Assembly (NCBI GenBank): GCA_964503885.1
Contig: CAZDCD010000018.1
Coordinates: forward strand, 1 to 64,000
Length of the DNA stretch: 64,000 nt
Source: CAZDCD01 sp964503885
GTDB lineage: Bacteria; Bacteroidota; Bacteroidia; Bacteroidales; UBA10428
Direction of reading: 5' to 3'
Below are positions 36,731 through 45,872 of this stretch, piece by piece. Made by a program: the position numbers and the translations under genes. A model generated the notes under the pieces. The model saw nothing but the letters and a program-made list of their open reading frames with translations. It made no database searches and had not been told where the DNA came from. Each line of letters starts with the position of its first letter. The first letter of the stretch is position 1.

Positions 36731-38002
36731 ATGAAAGAAATCAATACCATCGATTTTGAAAAAGAAGTGCTCGGGGGAAATAAGGTAGTCCTTGATTTTT
36801 ATTCCACAGAATGCCCGCCATGTGAAGCGCTGGCTCCAAAATTCGAAGCCGTGAACGAACTTTTCGGCAGCGAAGTGAATTTTCTTAAGATCTTTCGCCA
36901 GGAAAACCGTTCACTGGCTGAGCAGCTTGGGGTAAAATCATCGCCCACCGTGTTGTTTTTTGACCGGGGTAAAGAAGTCGGCCGGCTTTCGGGTGGAATA
37001 AAACGCTCGGAACTCATCAGGAAACTGGGAGCCCTGCTGCCTAAGGAAAAGATTCAAAAAACAACAGCTAAGATTAAACCGGTTCTTACCGAGTGTGATG
37101 TGGCGATCCTGGGTGCCGGCCCGGGCGGACTTTCAGCAGGATTGTACCTTTGTCAGGCCAGGATTAACACCATACTGGTTGACATAGCGTTGCCGGGCGG
37201 ACAGGTGTCCACAACCCACCAGGTATCCAATTATCCGGGATTTATCGATCCGGTTCCCGGTTACCTGCTATCGCATAATATGTCGGAACAAACACGCAAA
37301 TGCGGTACCGAATATAAGGTAGCCGTTGATGTAACCAGGGCCGACCTTTTTAAAAAAGAGATCCTGATCGATGAATTTGAAACATTGCGTGCAAAAAAGA
37401 TCGTCATCGCTACAGGTACTTCGCCCAATCTGCTGAATGTCCCCGGTGAAAAGGAGTTCAAAGGAAACGGCATTTCCTATTGTGCCACCTGCGACGCCAA
37501 ATACTTTAATGATAAAGAGGTGATCGTGATCGGCGGAGGAAATTCTGCCATCGAAGAGGCCGATTTTATCTCAAAATTTGCAGCAAAGGTTACCATAGTT
37601 CATCAGTTTGACAAACTTCAGGCCAATAAGGCCGCACAGGAAAAGGCGTTTGCCAATTCAAGGATCAGCTTTGTCTTTGAACATGAACCCAGATCATTCA
37701 AACGGATTGGTGATAAAATGCATGTAGATATCGAAGATCTCAGGACCAACGAACGAAGAACCCTTGTTGCCGATGGTGTTTTTATTTTTATCGGCATGAA
37801 ACCCAATCTCGATCTGCTGAAAGGCCAGCTTGAGCTCGATAAGTATGGATATGTCAAAACCGATGAAGACATGCGCACTAATATAGCCGATATTTATGCC
37901 GTGGGAGATGTGGTCAGCAAAAAATACAGGCAGATCACCACAGCGGTTGCGGACGGTACTATTGCCGCCATTTCCATCACCCGTGAGCTCGACGTCAATT
38001 AA
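36731..38002 (+). CDS. Thioredoxin-thioredoxin reductase fusion protein
   Basis: 423 residues. The N-terminal thioredoxin domain (1-105) has an unusual active site, ECPPCEAL with Cys28 and Cys31 and without the Trp of WCGPC, and keeps the cis-Pro in SSPTVLFF. A linker leads to a complete low-molecular-weight thioredoxin reductase (about 120-423): GAGPGGLSAGLYL (FAD), redox pair CATC at 251-254, GGGNSAIEEA (NADPH) and the C-terminal FAD motif YAVGDV. It would pass electrons from NADPH to its own thioredoxin domain and then to a partner. ArsM-type enzymes need such reductants, and so could the neighbouring membrane protein with CKSGTC. Trx fused in front of TrxR is less common than the reverse order. 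Confidence 0.93.
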   Translation: MKEINTIDFEKEVLGGNKVVLDFYSTECPPCEALAPKFEAVNELFGSEVNFLKIFRQENRSLAEQLGVKSSPTVLFFDRGKEVGRLSGGIKRSELIRKLGALLPKEKIQKTTAKIKPVLTECDVAILGAGPGGLSAGLYLCQARINTILVDIALPGGQVSTTHQVSNYPGFIDPVPGYLLSHNMSEQTRKCGTEYKVAVDVTRADLFKKEILIDEFETLRAKKIVIATGTSPNLLNVPGEKEFKGNGISYCATCDAKYFNDKEVIVIGGGNSAIEEADFISKFAAKVTIVHQFDKLQANKAAQEKAFANSRISFVFEHEPRSFKRIGDKMHVDIEDLRTNERRTLVADGVFIFIGMKPNLDLLKGQLELDKYGYVKTDEDMRTNIADIYAVGDVVSKKYRQITTAVADGTIAAISITRELDVN

Positions 38003-38056
38003 ACAGCGATGGCTGCGCTGACTTTTATTGGTATGATTATTGAATAGAAGCAATAC

Positions 38057-38311
38057 ATGGCAACAATGAAGAAACGCTTAAAAAAATACGGGATCTATCT
38101 GATATTTGCAGGTATCGGAGCGGCCGCCGGATTTGCATACTGGTATTTCATCGGATGCAAATCAGGCACATGCCCCATAACATCAAAATGGATGAATACA
38201 ACCCTTTATGGTGCACTTCTGGGCTACCTTGCCGGAGACCTTATCCTGGGTATGTTTAAAAAGAAAACGAAACAGCAGCCGGGCTCCGGAGAAACTACGA
38301 ATCAACCTTAA
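38057..38311 (+). CDS. Small two-span membrane protein with a CKSGTC motif
   Basis: 84 residues: membrane helix about 13-31 (IYLIFAGIGAAAGFAYWYF), a loop with GCKSGTCPITS, a second membrane helix about 51-69 (GALLGYLAGDLILGMF) and a polar tail. The two cysteines in the loop could be redox-active or bind metal. I recall similar small proteins (possibly DUF6132) near thioredoxins in Bacteroidota, but the name is from memory. It lies 54 bp after the Trx-TrxR fusion and 11 bp before the DUF302 gene, in the same operon. An alternative start is three codons downstream. Confidence 0.7.
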   Translation: MATMKKRLKKYGIYLIFAGIGAAAGFAYWYFIGCKSGTCPITSKWMNTTLYGALLGYLAGDLILGMFKKKTKQQPGSGETTNQP

Positions 38312-38322
38312 TACCAAAGAAA

Positions 38323-38712
38323 ATGAGCTATTATATCAGTAAGATCGTTAAAAATGCTTCGTTTGAAAATTCCATTGAGATGGTTACCGGACTTTTGAAA
38401 GAACAGGGCTTTGGTATTATTACCGAAATTGATGTGCAGGAAACCATGAAAAAAAAGCTGGATGTGGATTTCAGAAAATATAAGATCCTGGGGGCATGCA
38501 ACCCTCATTTTGCGCACAAAGCATTGGAATCCGAAGATAAAATAGGTACCATGCTGCCCTGCAACGTTATTGTTCAGGAGCTCGGCAACGGGGATATCGA
38601 AATTGCCGCAGTGGATCCCGAAGCCTCAATGGCGGCCGTTAAAAATCGTGCACTTACTGAAATAGCCGGAGAAATCAGAGATCGCCTTAAAAAGGTTATT
38701 GATCGTGTGTAG
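38323..38712 (+). CDS. DUF302-domain protein
   Basis: 129 residues forming one DUF302 domain: SFENSIEMVTGLLKEQGFGIITEIDVQETMKKKL at the N-terminus, KILGACNPHFAHKALESEDKIGTMLPCNVIVQE in the middle. No signal peptide, so cytoplasmic. DUF302 proteins are frequent companions of thiol-redox and metal-related genes but have no fixed biochemical function. Two cysteines (in GACNP and LPCNV) are conserved in many members. Last gene of the cluster beginning at the methyltransferase. Confidence 0.85.
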   Translation: MSYYISKIVKNASFENSIEMVTGLLKEQGFGIITEIDVQETMKKKLDVDFRKYKILGACNPHFAHKALESEDKIGTMLPCNVIVQELGNGDIEIAAVDPEASMAAVKNRALTEIAGEIRDRLKKVIDRV

Positions 38713-38804
38713 GAAAAACTGTATGTGTTGAAAAATATACGTTTACTCCAATAAGCCTTGGGATTTTCACTATAGCCATGATATAAATCTTAATGCAATA
38801 GAAG

Positions 38805-38834
38805 AAGCTGATTCATAAAGGATCAGCTTTTTTT
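38805..38834 (+). terminator. Terminator after the thiol-rich cluster
   Basis: Stem AAGCTGAT (38805-38812) with ATCAGCTT (38822-38829) and a 9-nt loop is followed by a T run to 38834. It lies 93 bp after the DUF302 stop and marks the end of the operon. Confidence 0.8.
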
Positions 38835-39026
38835 ATACTCCATAGTTCCAGCTTCATATTGTGATCGGTTCCCTTTATATAAAGAAGCCGGATGAGGTAT
38901 TTTTCTGAGATTCTATCCTGTTTTTCTAAAACGGTTAATAAATAAGTGCTTTACAAATCGCTTACCTATTTTAATATTACACAATATACATTATCTTGCA
39001 TAATAAACTTATTAAAACAAACTACT

Positions 39027-40598
39027 ATGAAAAGGAAACTATTGTTTTTATCTGTATGTATAGGTTCAACACTATTCCTTTACGGTGGGGGCATCATCAC
39101 CAATACGAACCAGAGCGCTTCATGGGTTCGCATGCCTTCAAGAAACGCAACGATTGGTCTCGACGCCGTGTATTACAATCCGGCAGGATTAGGCCTGTTG
39201 CCAGCCAACGGATTGTTTCTTTCCCTGAATAACCAGACTATCGGGCAAAAAAGAACGATTACCAGCACCTACCCGCTCCTGAATAATTCCGAATTTACGG
39301 GTGATGTTTCCGCTCCCCTTTTCCCGAGCATCTTTGCCGGATATAAAACAGACAAATTCGCCGTGTCATTCGGTTTTATGCCGATCGGCGGGGGTGGCGG
39401 CGCAACCTATGATGCCGGGGTGCCTTCTTTTGAATACCCGATTACCGACCTTGTTCCGGGATTGGCTGCAATGGGTGTAACTGATTACAGGGCAGATATC
39501 TTCTTTGAAGGGACTTCGGTTTTCTTCGGTTACCAGTTGAACTTAACTTACAACATCAACGATATGATATCGGTTGCAATCGGCGGAAGATATATTTCTG
39601 CAAAAGAAACGTATGCAGGCCATTTGAGAAATATCGAGGTATATAATTATGGTGGCGGCGGAACATGGACAAGGGCCGATATCATTATGACCGGTATTGC
39701 CAATAGTGCTAGTCAGGCAGGTACAAGTACACAAGCTATAATCGATGCCAATGTAACATATGGCGATCTGACATTTGCACAGGCCGAATCTTACGGTATT
39801 ATCAACGCAACTGAAAGAGCCCAGCTCGAAGGCGGACTGGTTTCGTTCGGAGGGAATCCGGCAATGACCATAAACCAAGCCGATGCTGTATTTGACGGCG
39901 CATATGCCCAGTATACTGCAAGAGCAACAGTGCTCGGTGACCAGGAAGCCGATGCAAAAAAGGTTGGTTCAGGTTTCACTCCCATAATAAGTGTGAACAT
40001 CCACCCCTCTGACAAGCTGAATATTGCCTTGAAATACGAACACAATACAAAGCTTGAGCTTGAAAATCAAACCAGTAAAGATATTATTGTAGGGTATACA
40101 CCTACGGGAACACCCATCACGCAATTCCCCAACGGTGCAAAAGCAAGAATGGACATTCCCGGAACGATTACCGCCGGCGTTACATACAAGCCGGTTGATA
40201 AATTGCTCGTATCTGCAGGGATGTTCTATTACCTCGACAAAAGCGCCGACTGGGACGGCAGGCAGGATTCTCTTAAATCCAATGGGTATGAACTTGCCCT
40301 TGGTCTTGAATACAATATTACAGAAAAAATACTGGTCAGCGGAGGATTTTTATATACCAAACCCGGCACTACTCCGGAGTATAATAATGACTTGAGCTTT
40401 AATATACAGTCGAATACCTTTGGTTTGGGGGCAGCGTATAAAGTGAATGACATGTTTGAAATCGAACTTGGAGGTTCGTATACCATGTATGCCGACGGAA
40501 AAAAGGACGCTGTACGCAATACTCTTGTATATACCGAAACATACGATAAATCCACCTGGATAGCATCCATTGGATTGAACCTGTATTTTGGAAAATAA
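39027..40598 (+). CDS. FadL/OmpP1/TodX-family outer membrane transporter
   Basis: 523 residues from the ATG at 39027, which starts the signal peptide KRKLLFLSVCIGSTLF; an upstream in-frame ATG would add a 27-residue polar extension. Family signatures are the N-terminal hatch SASWVRMPSRNATIGLDAVYYNPAGLGLL, and a C-terminal barrel with repeated strands such as LALGLEYNITEKILVSGGFLYTKPG, ending TWIASIGLNLYFGK with a terminal aromatic strand. It forms a 14-strand channel for hydrophobic compounds such as fatty acids or aromatics. Monocistronic, with a terminator 24 bp after the stop, convergent with a sensor kinase gene. Confidence 0.88.
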   Translation: MKRKLLFLSVCIGSTLFLYGGGIITNTNQSASWVRMPSRNATIGLDAVYYNPAGLGLLPANGLFLSLNNQTIGQKRTITSTYPLLNNSEFTGDVSAPLFPSIFAGYKTDKFAVSFGFMPIGGGGGATYDAGVPSFEYPITDLVPGLAAMGVTDYRADIFFEGTSVFFGYQLNLTYNINDMISVAIGGRYISAKETYAGHLRNIEVYNYGGGGTWTRADIIMTGIANSASQAGTSTQAIIDANVTYGDLTFAQAESYGIINATERAQLEGGLVSFGGNPAMTINQADAVFDGAYAQYTARATVLGDQEADAKKVGSGFTPIISVNIHPSDKLNIALKYEHNTKLELENQTSKDIIVGYTPTGTPITQFPNGAKARMDIPGTITAGVTYKPVDKLLVSAGMFYYLDKSADWDGRQDSLKSNGYELALGLEYNITEKILVSGGFLYTKPGTTPEYNNDLSFNIQSNTFGLGAAYKVNDMFEIELGGSYTMYADGKKDAVRNTLVYTETYDKSTWIASIGLNLYFGK

Positions 40599-40621
40599 GG
40601 TATGTTGTTTATCCTGAAAGA

Positions 40622-40646
40622 AGCCCTGTCAGCAGGGCTTTTTTTT
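40622..40646 (+). terminator. Terminator between the FadL-like gene and the convergent kinase gene
   Basis: Perfect 7-bp stem AGCCCTG/CAGGGCT with a TCAG loop and a following run of eight T. Confidence 0.85.
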
Positions 40647-40651
40647 ACTGG

Positions 40652-42886
40652 TCAGCCTGATGCATTCAGAATTTCAGGATGGCTGTTTATCGCAGGAAGC
40701 GACAGGAAAAAAGTCGTACCCTTGTCTTTGTTCGGTTCACACCAGAGCTTCCCTTTTAACAGTTCCGAAAGTTGCTTTGAAATGGCCAGGCCCAGTCCGA
40801 AACCCGGGTAAACCCTCCCCCTGAATGAACTCATCTTGGTAAAACGCTGGAAGACCTTTTCCCTGAATTCTTCAGTGATGCCTACGCCGCTATCTTTTAT
40901 GTAAAAGATCACATCGCTGTTTTCACTCTGACACCCGATTTCAATTTCTCCATCTTCGGTGAATTTCAGCGCGTTACTGGTGAGATTAAGTAAGATTTGC
41001 TTTAGCCTGAGTGCATCAGAACAGATGACCAGGGCGCTGCCGGAGATGTTGTTCCTGATAATGGTGCGGATATGTTCTTTATCTGTTCTCTCCTTCTCTC
41101 TTTCCACATACAGTGAAATTTCTTCGAGCACATCCGAAATATTCAATTCCTTCATGATGAGGTCAAGTTGTCCGGCTTCAATCTTTGAGATATCTATAAT
41201 ATCATTTATTAACATCAGCAGGTGATCGGATGAGTTTTTAATATACATGGCCATCTTTCTTGTTTCATCTTCGGAGAGAGTGCGTTCCGACATCAGGTAA
41301 GAAAATCCGACAATCGAATTCAGCGGTGTGCGGATCTCATGACTCATATTGGCAAGAAAGGCCGATTTTAGTTTATCGCTTTCTTCGGCCTTTTTCTTGG
41401 CTTCGATAAGCTCTCTTTCAAATTTTTTCTGCCTGGTGACATTTATTCCTATCCCCCTAATACCCACTGTTTCTTCATCTTGCACAATCAACGAGGAATG
41501 GATTTCGAAGGGAAAGGTCGAACCATCCTTTCTCACTGCGTTAAAAGTCAGGCTTATAGGTTCCCTGCCATTGATCAGCTTTTGAATACTCTGGTTTATA
41601 TAGTAATGTTCTCCCGGAGAGATCAGGTCTGGAATTTCTATACCGCTGACGATTTCTTCCCGTGAATATCCGAAATTTTCCCTGCCGAACTTATTCATGA
41701 ATATTATTTTGCCTGAGATATCACATTCAAATACTGTTTCAGGCAACATCTCGGCGATTTCCCTGAATTTCTTCTCACTTTCCCGGATCTGTCTTTCTGC
41801 ACGAATTCTCCGTATTATATTCAGAAATAACATGAGGACAATTCCTGAAAGTACCAATATCAGTATGAGAGTTGATACCACTTCTTTCCGGTAAGCACTT
41901 AAAATTGAAGGTGGTCTGTTTATAAAAACAGTATTTTTAGGAAGGTTGCCAAAGTCAATGCCGTATTCTCTGGAAATGCGGTAATTAAAAATAAATTCGC
42001 GCCGGGGGATTGTAATTTTTGGCACTTCAGCACGGTCGGTTCCCCGGATTAACATCAGAGCAAGGTTTGCAGTTTCGATTCCCTGTATCCTGCCGGATCC
42101 TACATAGCCTCCGATGGCACCCGAATCGATAAGGCTCAGGTAACTGGTATATACAGGCACATTCGCATTTTTGATAATGGCAACTCCGCATTTTTCCGCG
42201 TTCACCGGCTGATCCAGGTAGTCGGTTCCGATACCCGGATAATAAATCACACTTTTGCCGCTGATCTCCTTAACATGTTCGATTAAATTATTATAGGAAT
42301 AATTTTCGATATAATTCACCCTTACTTTGCTTCTGTATGTATTGAATGCCTTTTCCACTGATCTTTTTCTGATCATGCCTGTGGGACTGTTCTCTACTAT
42401 AAAGTAAAAACTTTCGAAATCATCGCCTTGGATGCTTATGATACAATCAAGGATAGGTTCCCAGTCGTCGGTTTCGATAACACCATACAGGGCGGCATTT
42501 TCAAGATCGTAATCCTGGTAGTTCGAGATGCCGCAAAATGCTACGGGAACGGTTCCATCCCTATTCAGTTGATTTGCCAGCACAAAATCAAGAGCATCGT
42601 TATCTGAAGTAATAATCACTCTGAATGATAATCCGCTGTACTTCTCAGAAATATGTCTCCGGAACTCCGCAAAGTGCAGTGAATCGCTGAAACGCTTGGA
42701 ATCGAGGTATTCCACAAAAAGATTCACATTGCCGTTGTTTTCAAGAGTCTGCCTTATTGCTTCGGTGATTTCGTCGGTCCATGAGAACCCGCGGTGATAG
42801 GAATTCAGCAGCAATATATTTTCTGATGAATTTGCAGCGTGATGCCATAACAAAAACCCAAATACCAGAATTAATCTTCTGCACAT
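40652..42886 (-). CDS. Sensor histidine kinase with periplasmic substrate-binding-protein domain
   Basis: 744 residues. A signal-anchor (LILVFGFLLWHHAANS) precedes a periplasmic domain resembling ABC substrate-binding proteins (about 20-320: NILLLNSYHRGFSWTDEITEAI, FRVIITSDNDALDFVLAN, VPVAFCGISN, GGYVGSGRIQGIETANLALMLIRG). One membrane span follows (about 345-367), then a PAS domain (about 380-490), HisKA with the phosphorylated His in FLANMSHEIRTPLNSIVGF (about 522-530) and a HATPase with DSGVGI and GFGLGLAISKQL. No receiver domain and no adjacent response regulator. The ligand is unknown; small organic molecules or nucleobase-like compounds are possible for this sensor class. Confidence 0.9.
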   Translation of the reverse strand: MCRRLILVFGFLLWHHAANSSENILLLNSYHRGFSWTDEITEAIRQTLENNGNVNLFVEYLDSKRFSDSLHFAEFRRHISEKYSGLSFRVIITSDNDALDFVLANQLNRDGTVPVAFCGISNYQDYDLENAALYGVIETDDWEPILDCIISIQGDDFESFYFIVENSPTGMIRKRSVEKAFNTYRSKVRVNYIENYSYNNLIEHVKEISGKSVIYYPGIGTDYLDQPVNAEKCGVAIIKNANVPVYTSYLSLIDSGAIGGYVGSGRIQGIETANLALMLIRGTDRAEVPKITIPRREFIFNYRISREYGIDFGNLPKNTVFINRPPSILSAYRKEVVSTLILILVLSGIVLMLFLNIIRRIRAERQIRESEKKFREIAEMLPETVFECDISGKIIFMNKFGRENFGYSREEIVSGIEIPDLISPGEHYYINQSIQKLINGREPISLTFNAVRKDGSTFPFEIHSSLIVQDEETVGIRGIGINVTRQKKFERELIEAKKKAEESDKLKSAFLANMSHEIRTPLNSIVGFSYLMSERTLSEDETRKMAMYIKNSSDHLLMLINDIIDISKIEAGQLDLIMKELNISDVLEEISLYVEREKERTDKEHIRTIIRNNISGSALVICSDALRLKQILLNLTSNALKFTEDGEIEIGCQSENSDVIFYIKDSGVGITEEFREKVFQRFTKMSSFRGRVYPGFGLGLAISKQLSELLKGKLWCEPNKDKGTTFFLSLPAINSHPEILNASG

Positions 42887-43059
42887 ATTAGGCTACTCTT
42901 GAGAATAGAAAGTTAAATAGATTTTATTATTAATACGAAATTTTTTTGTGAATGTTATACACCGGTCATCAACTCCACCGGATGCGAACGGGAATCCGGC
43001 TGAAAGTGAATCCCGGGAATGCCGCGATGATTCACCTTTTAAATATCCCCGTTTACCCT

Positions 43060-43067
43060 TAAATTTG
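43060..43067 (+). promoter_or_regulatory. Probable -7 promoter element of the metallophosphoesterase gene
   Basis: TAAATTTG fits the consensus and lies 24 bp before the ATG at 43092, with a TTT in place of TTG at the correct 19-bp spacing. It supports choosing that ATG over the longer in-frame start at 42948. Confidence 0.5.
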
Positions 43068-43091
43068 CAGAAAGCATTTATACTTCAAATA

Positions 43092-43751
43092 ATGAAGATT
43101 ATTGCATTCTCCGATATCCATAACGAATTGTCCGGCTTCTCGGAAATTACAACGCAAATCGCTGCATCAGATGCGGTAATTATTGCCGGCGATATCACGC
43201 ATTTTGGATACCGAAGGGAAACGTTACGGATAATGGAAATCCTGGCTTCACTGAACCCGAATATATTTGCTGTAAGCGGAAATTGTGATCATGAAGAGGT
43301 CGAGCAATATCTGAAGGAGAAAGGGATGAGTATCAGCAATACAGTGCATTCAACCGGCGGGTATGCAATTGCAGGACTGAACGGTTCCCTGCCCTGTCCG
43401 GGTAAAACTCCAGTTGAATACAGCGAGACGGAATTCACGGAACATATTGCACAGATCAGAAAATTGATAAACAATGAACAGCACACCATCCTCGTCACAC
43501 ATCAGCCTCCGTTCAATACGGTAACCGACCGGGTGTCTCCCGGAATTCATGTGGGAAGCCATTCCATCCGAAAATGGATTGAAGAAATGCAGCCTCTGAT
43601 CTGCTTTACGGGACATATACACGAAGGTGCAGGTATTGATGCCATCGGCAACACCAAGGTGGTGAACCCGGGACCCTTCAGGTATGGAAGGTATGCCTCT
43701 GCGACACTCATAAACGGTGAGATCGTCGACCTTGACATAAAAAAGATATGA
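43092..43751 (+). CDS. Calcineurin-like metallophosphoesterase, YfcE/MJ0936-like
   Basis: 219 residues from the ATG at 43092, where the fold begins (MKIIAFSDIHNE). The dinuclear metal site is complete: FSDIHN (Asp8, His10), IIAGDITHFG (Asp), AVSGNCDHEE (Asn and His), LVTHQPPF (His) and CFTGHIHEGAG (two His). It is cytoplasmic, with phosphodiesterase or phosphatase activity; no specific substrate is indicated. The following DUF72 gene begins 13 bp later, so they probably form an operon. Confidence 0.88.
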   Translation: MKIIAFSDIHNELSGFSEITTQIAASDAVIIAGDITHFGYRRETLRIMEILASLNPNIFAVSGNCDHEEVEQYLKEKGMSISNTVHSTGGYAIAGLNGSLPCPGKTPVEYSETEFTEHIAQIRKLINNEQHTILVTHQPPFNTVTDRVSPGIHVGSHSIRKWIEEMQPLICFTGHIHEGAGIDAIGNTKVVNPGPFRYGRYASATLINGEIVDLDIKKI

Positions 43752-43764
43752 TTATCTGAACACT

Positions 43765-44490
43765 ATGGTATGCTATACCGGTACATCGGGATGGACCTAT
43801 AAACATTGGAAAGGGAATTTCTACCCGGAAAAACTTGCCCAGAAAAACTGGTTTGCATATTATGTGCAAAATTTCAATGCTGTTGAGATCAATGCCACCT
43901 TTTACCGGAAATTCAGGGACGAAGTATACATCCGCTGGAAAGAGGCAACTCCCGAAAATTTCAGGTTTGTATTGAAAGTGCCGAGATCAATCACCCATGA
44001 AAAATTGTTGCAGGCTACCCAAATAGATATTCAACTGTTCTGCAGGCAGGCACTGCTGCTGGGTGAAAAACTGGGATGTGTTTTACTGCAGCTTGCTCCC
44101 CGGACCCCATACGACCTTAAATTGTTTGAACATGCAATTGAAAGTTTCGACAACCGGCTGAAAGTAGCCGTTGAATTCAGAAATAAAATATGGCTGAATG
44201 ATGCTGTGAAAAAAATTCTCACTATCAGGAATGTCGCTTTTTGCAATGCAGATTCACCCGATTCGGGATTAACCGACTGGTTAACTTCACCTGTTGGGTA
44301 TATAAGGCTACACGGGAAAAAAAACTGGTATTCATACGATTATTCTGAACATGAACTGCGTGAAATTGCCGACGTGGTAGCTGCATACAACAAGCTTGGC
44401 GCTGATACCGTATTTGTATTTTTTAATAATGATTATCACGGAAATGCTCCCAGAAATGCAAAAGTATTCATGTCAATGGTTGATCTGTAA
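43765..44490 (+). CDS. DUF72-domain protein (YecE-like)
   Basis: 241 residues, the usual length of DUF72 TIM-barrel proteins. Diagnostic segments are YTGTSGWTYKHWKGNFYPEKL at the N-terminus, FNAVEINATFYR, FRFVLKVPRSITH, VAVEFRNKIW and VGYIRLHGKKNWY. The family (including YecE) is cytosolic and uncharacterised, with a distant resemblance to endonuclease IV-like barrels. Thirteen bp downstream of the metallophosphoesterase gene. Confidence 0.92.
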   Translation: MVCYTGTSGWTYKHWKGNFYPEKLAQKNWFAYYVQNFNAVEINATFYRKFRDEVYIRWKEATPENFRFVLKVPRSITHEKLLQATQIDIQLFCRQALLLGEKLGCVLLQLAPRTPYDLKLFEHAIESFDNRLKVAVEFRNKIWLNDAVKKILTIRNVAFCNADSPDSGLTDWLTSPVGYIRLHGKKNWYSYDYSEHELREIADVVAAYNKLGADTVFVFFNNDYHGNAPRNAKVFMSMVDL

Positions 44491-44608
44491 CCGGTATTTA
44501 TCCTTCACTTTTCATTCTTTTTTGTAAAATAACCCGGGTTTAGTGCATCGTATTGTATCCACCGGTTTAAAAAATTAATATCTTTACGTAAATAAAGACC
44601 CCAATGAC

Positions 44609-45076
44609 ATGAAAAAACCCCTCATTATCGTCACTGCAGCCATTATAATGGTATTCTCATGCAGTAAAGACGATTCGCCAACCACCACCGAACTACTGAC
44701 CAAAGCCCCGTGGCAGATCACATCGAGTATCATCGACCCGCCTCTTGTTGTGGAACAGGGTACTATAATTGATGAAGTTGCCGCACAGTCGGGTTGTATT
44801 AAAGATGACCTGTGGATATTGAATTCCGGCGGTACGTTCTTCAGGAATGAAGGAGATACAAAATGCCAGCCCGATTATTACGACGTGTGGGATATGGGAT
44901 TATGGGCATTAAGCCAGGATGAGCTTAAGATCTATGAATATGAGCTTCTGTACACCTATGATTATATCGAATATGATATATTAAACCTTACACCTTCCGA
45001 AATGCAGCTCAGGTTCTATTTTTTCTCTGACAGCGTTACGGCTCACTCGGTCACAAGAACATATCAACATCCGTAA
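44609..45076 (+). CDS. Lipocalin-like lipoprotein of unknown function
   Basis: 155 residues with a lipoprotein signal (IIMVFSC, Cys18). The mature part begins with a Ser/Thr-rich linker and the segment LLTKAPWQITSSIID, then alternating strands (DLWILNSGGTFFRNEGDTKC, YDVWDMGLWALSQDELKIYEY). This layout, LLT..W....... with later L.F...GTF, matches small lipocalin-like lipoproteins common in Bacteroidota. Cysteines at the two loop regions could form a disulfide. Ligand and role unknown. It is followed closely by the Rossmann-like/MutS pair on the same strand. Confidence 0.7.
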   Translation: MKKPLIIVTAAIIMVFSCSKDDSPTTTELLTKAPWQITSSIIDPPLVVEQGTIIDEVAAQSGCIKDDLWILNSGGTFFRNEGDTKCQPDYYDVWDMGLWALSQDELKIYEYELLYTYDYIEYDILNLTPSEMQLRFYFFSDSVTAHSVTRTYQHP

Positions 45077-45131
45077 CCGGTTTTTCCGTCAACCGATGCA
45101 TCATGCCTTTTCCAGACGGATAGCCGGTAAA

Positions 45132-45872
45132 ATGCATTATTTTACCGATCAGAAAGGAATCATCGAGCGGTATATAAATGAAAAAGAGAATTGGGACAAT
45201 CACCTTACACATTGCAGGAATTTTCTTATCAACACCTTGAAGGATAAATCATATTCAACAATTTCAATACTCGGAAGCGGTTGGTTGCTGGATATACCAA
45301 TTGATTTTCTGGCTGCCCATTTCAGGAAGATCTGCCTGTATGATATCCGCCATCCTCGACAGGTTCTCCATAGATTGGGTAAATCGGAAAATTTTGAATT
45401 GATCACTGCTGATATTACCGGTGGGTTTACACGGCAAGCATGGGATATGATGAAAACTTACAAAAGAACAAAAACAAAGCCAGGGCTTGACTCAATAAAG
45501 TATCCTGTATTTGAGTTTACAGCCGATTCTGATTGTTATGTCTCGGTTAATATTTTGAATCAGCTCGATATCCTGATTGCCGATTTCCTGAAGAAAAACT
45601 GCATGTACTCCGAGACCGAACTTATGCCGTTACGTAAAGCAATCCAGGAAGCGCATATCCGCTGTTTACCCGGAGGAAAATCGTACATCATTTCAGATTA
45701 CGAAGAACTGATCTACGATATGGATGATCGTCTTATTGAAAAGAAAACGCTCGTATATGCCCCATTGCCCGAATCTGAAAACCGGCAGAAATGGCAATGG
45801 GTATTCGATACACAGGGAATATATAACCGGGATCATAAAACCGTATTCAACGTATTTGCACAAGAGATTTGA
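45132..45872 (+). CDS. Rossmann-fold, methyltransferase-like protein coupled to a MutS paralogue
   Basis: 246 residues from the ATG at 45132 (MHYFTDQKGIIERY); an upstream ATG at 45096 would add 12 residues. The segment STISILGSGWLLDIPIDFLAAHFRKICLYDIR resembles a nucleotide- or SAM-binding beta-alpha-beta unit. LPGGKSYIISDYEELIYD near the C-terminus resembles the late strands of class I methyltransferases. No catalytic motif IV was recognised, so enzymatic activity is unproven. The stop overlaps the start of the downstream MutS-like gene (TGATG), indicating translational coupling and a shared process. Confidence 0.65.
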   Translation: MHYFTDQKGIIERYINEKENWDNHLTHCRNFLINTLKDKSYSTISILGSGWLLDIPIDFLAAHFRKICLYDIRHPRQVLHRLGKSENFELITADITGGFTRQAWDMMKTYKRTKTKPGLDSIKYPVFEFTADSDCYVSVNILNQLDILIADFLKKNCMYSETELMPLRKAIQEAHIRCLPGGKSYIISDYEELIYDMDDRLIEKKTLVYAPLPESENRQKWQWVFDTQGIYNRDHKTVFNVFAQEI

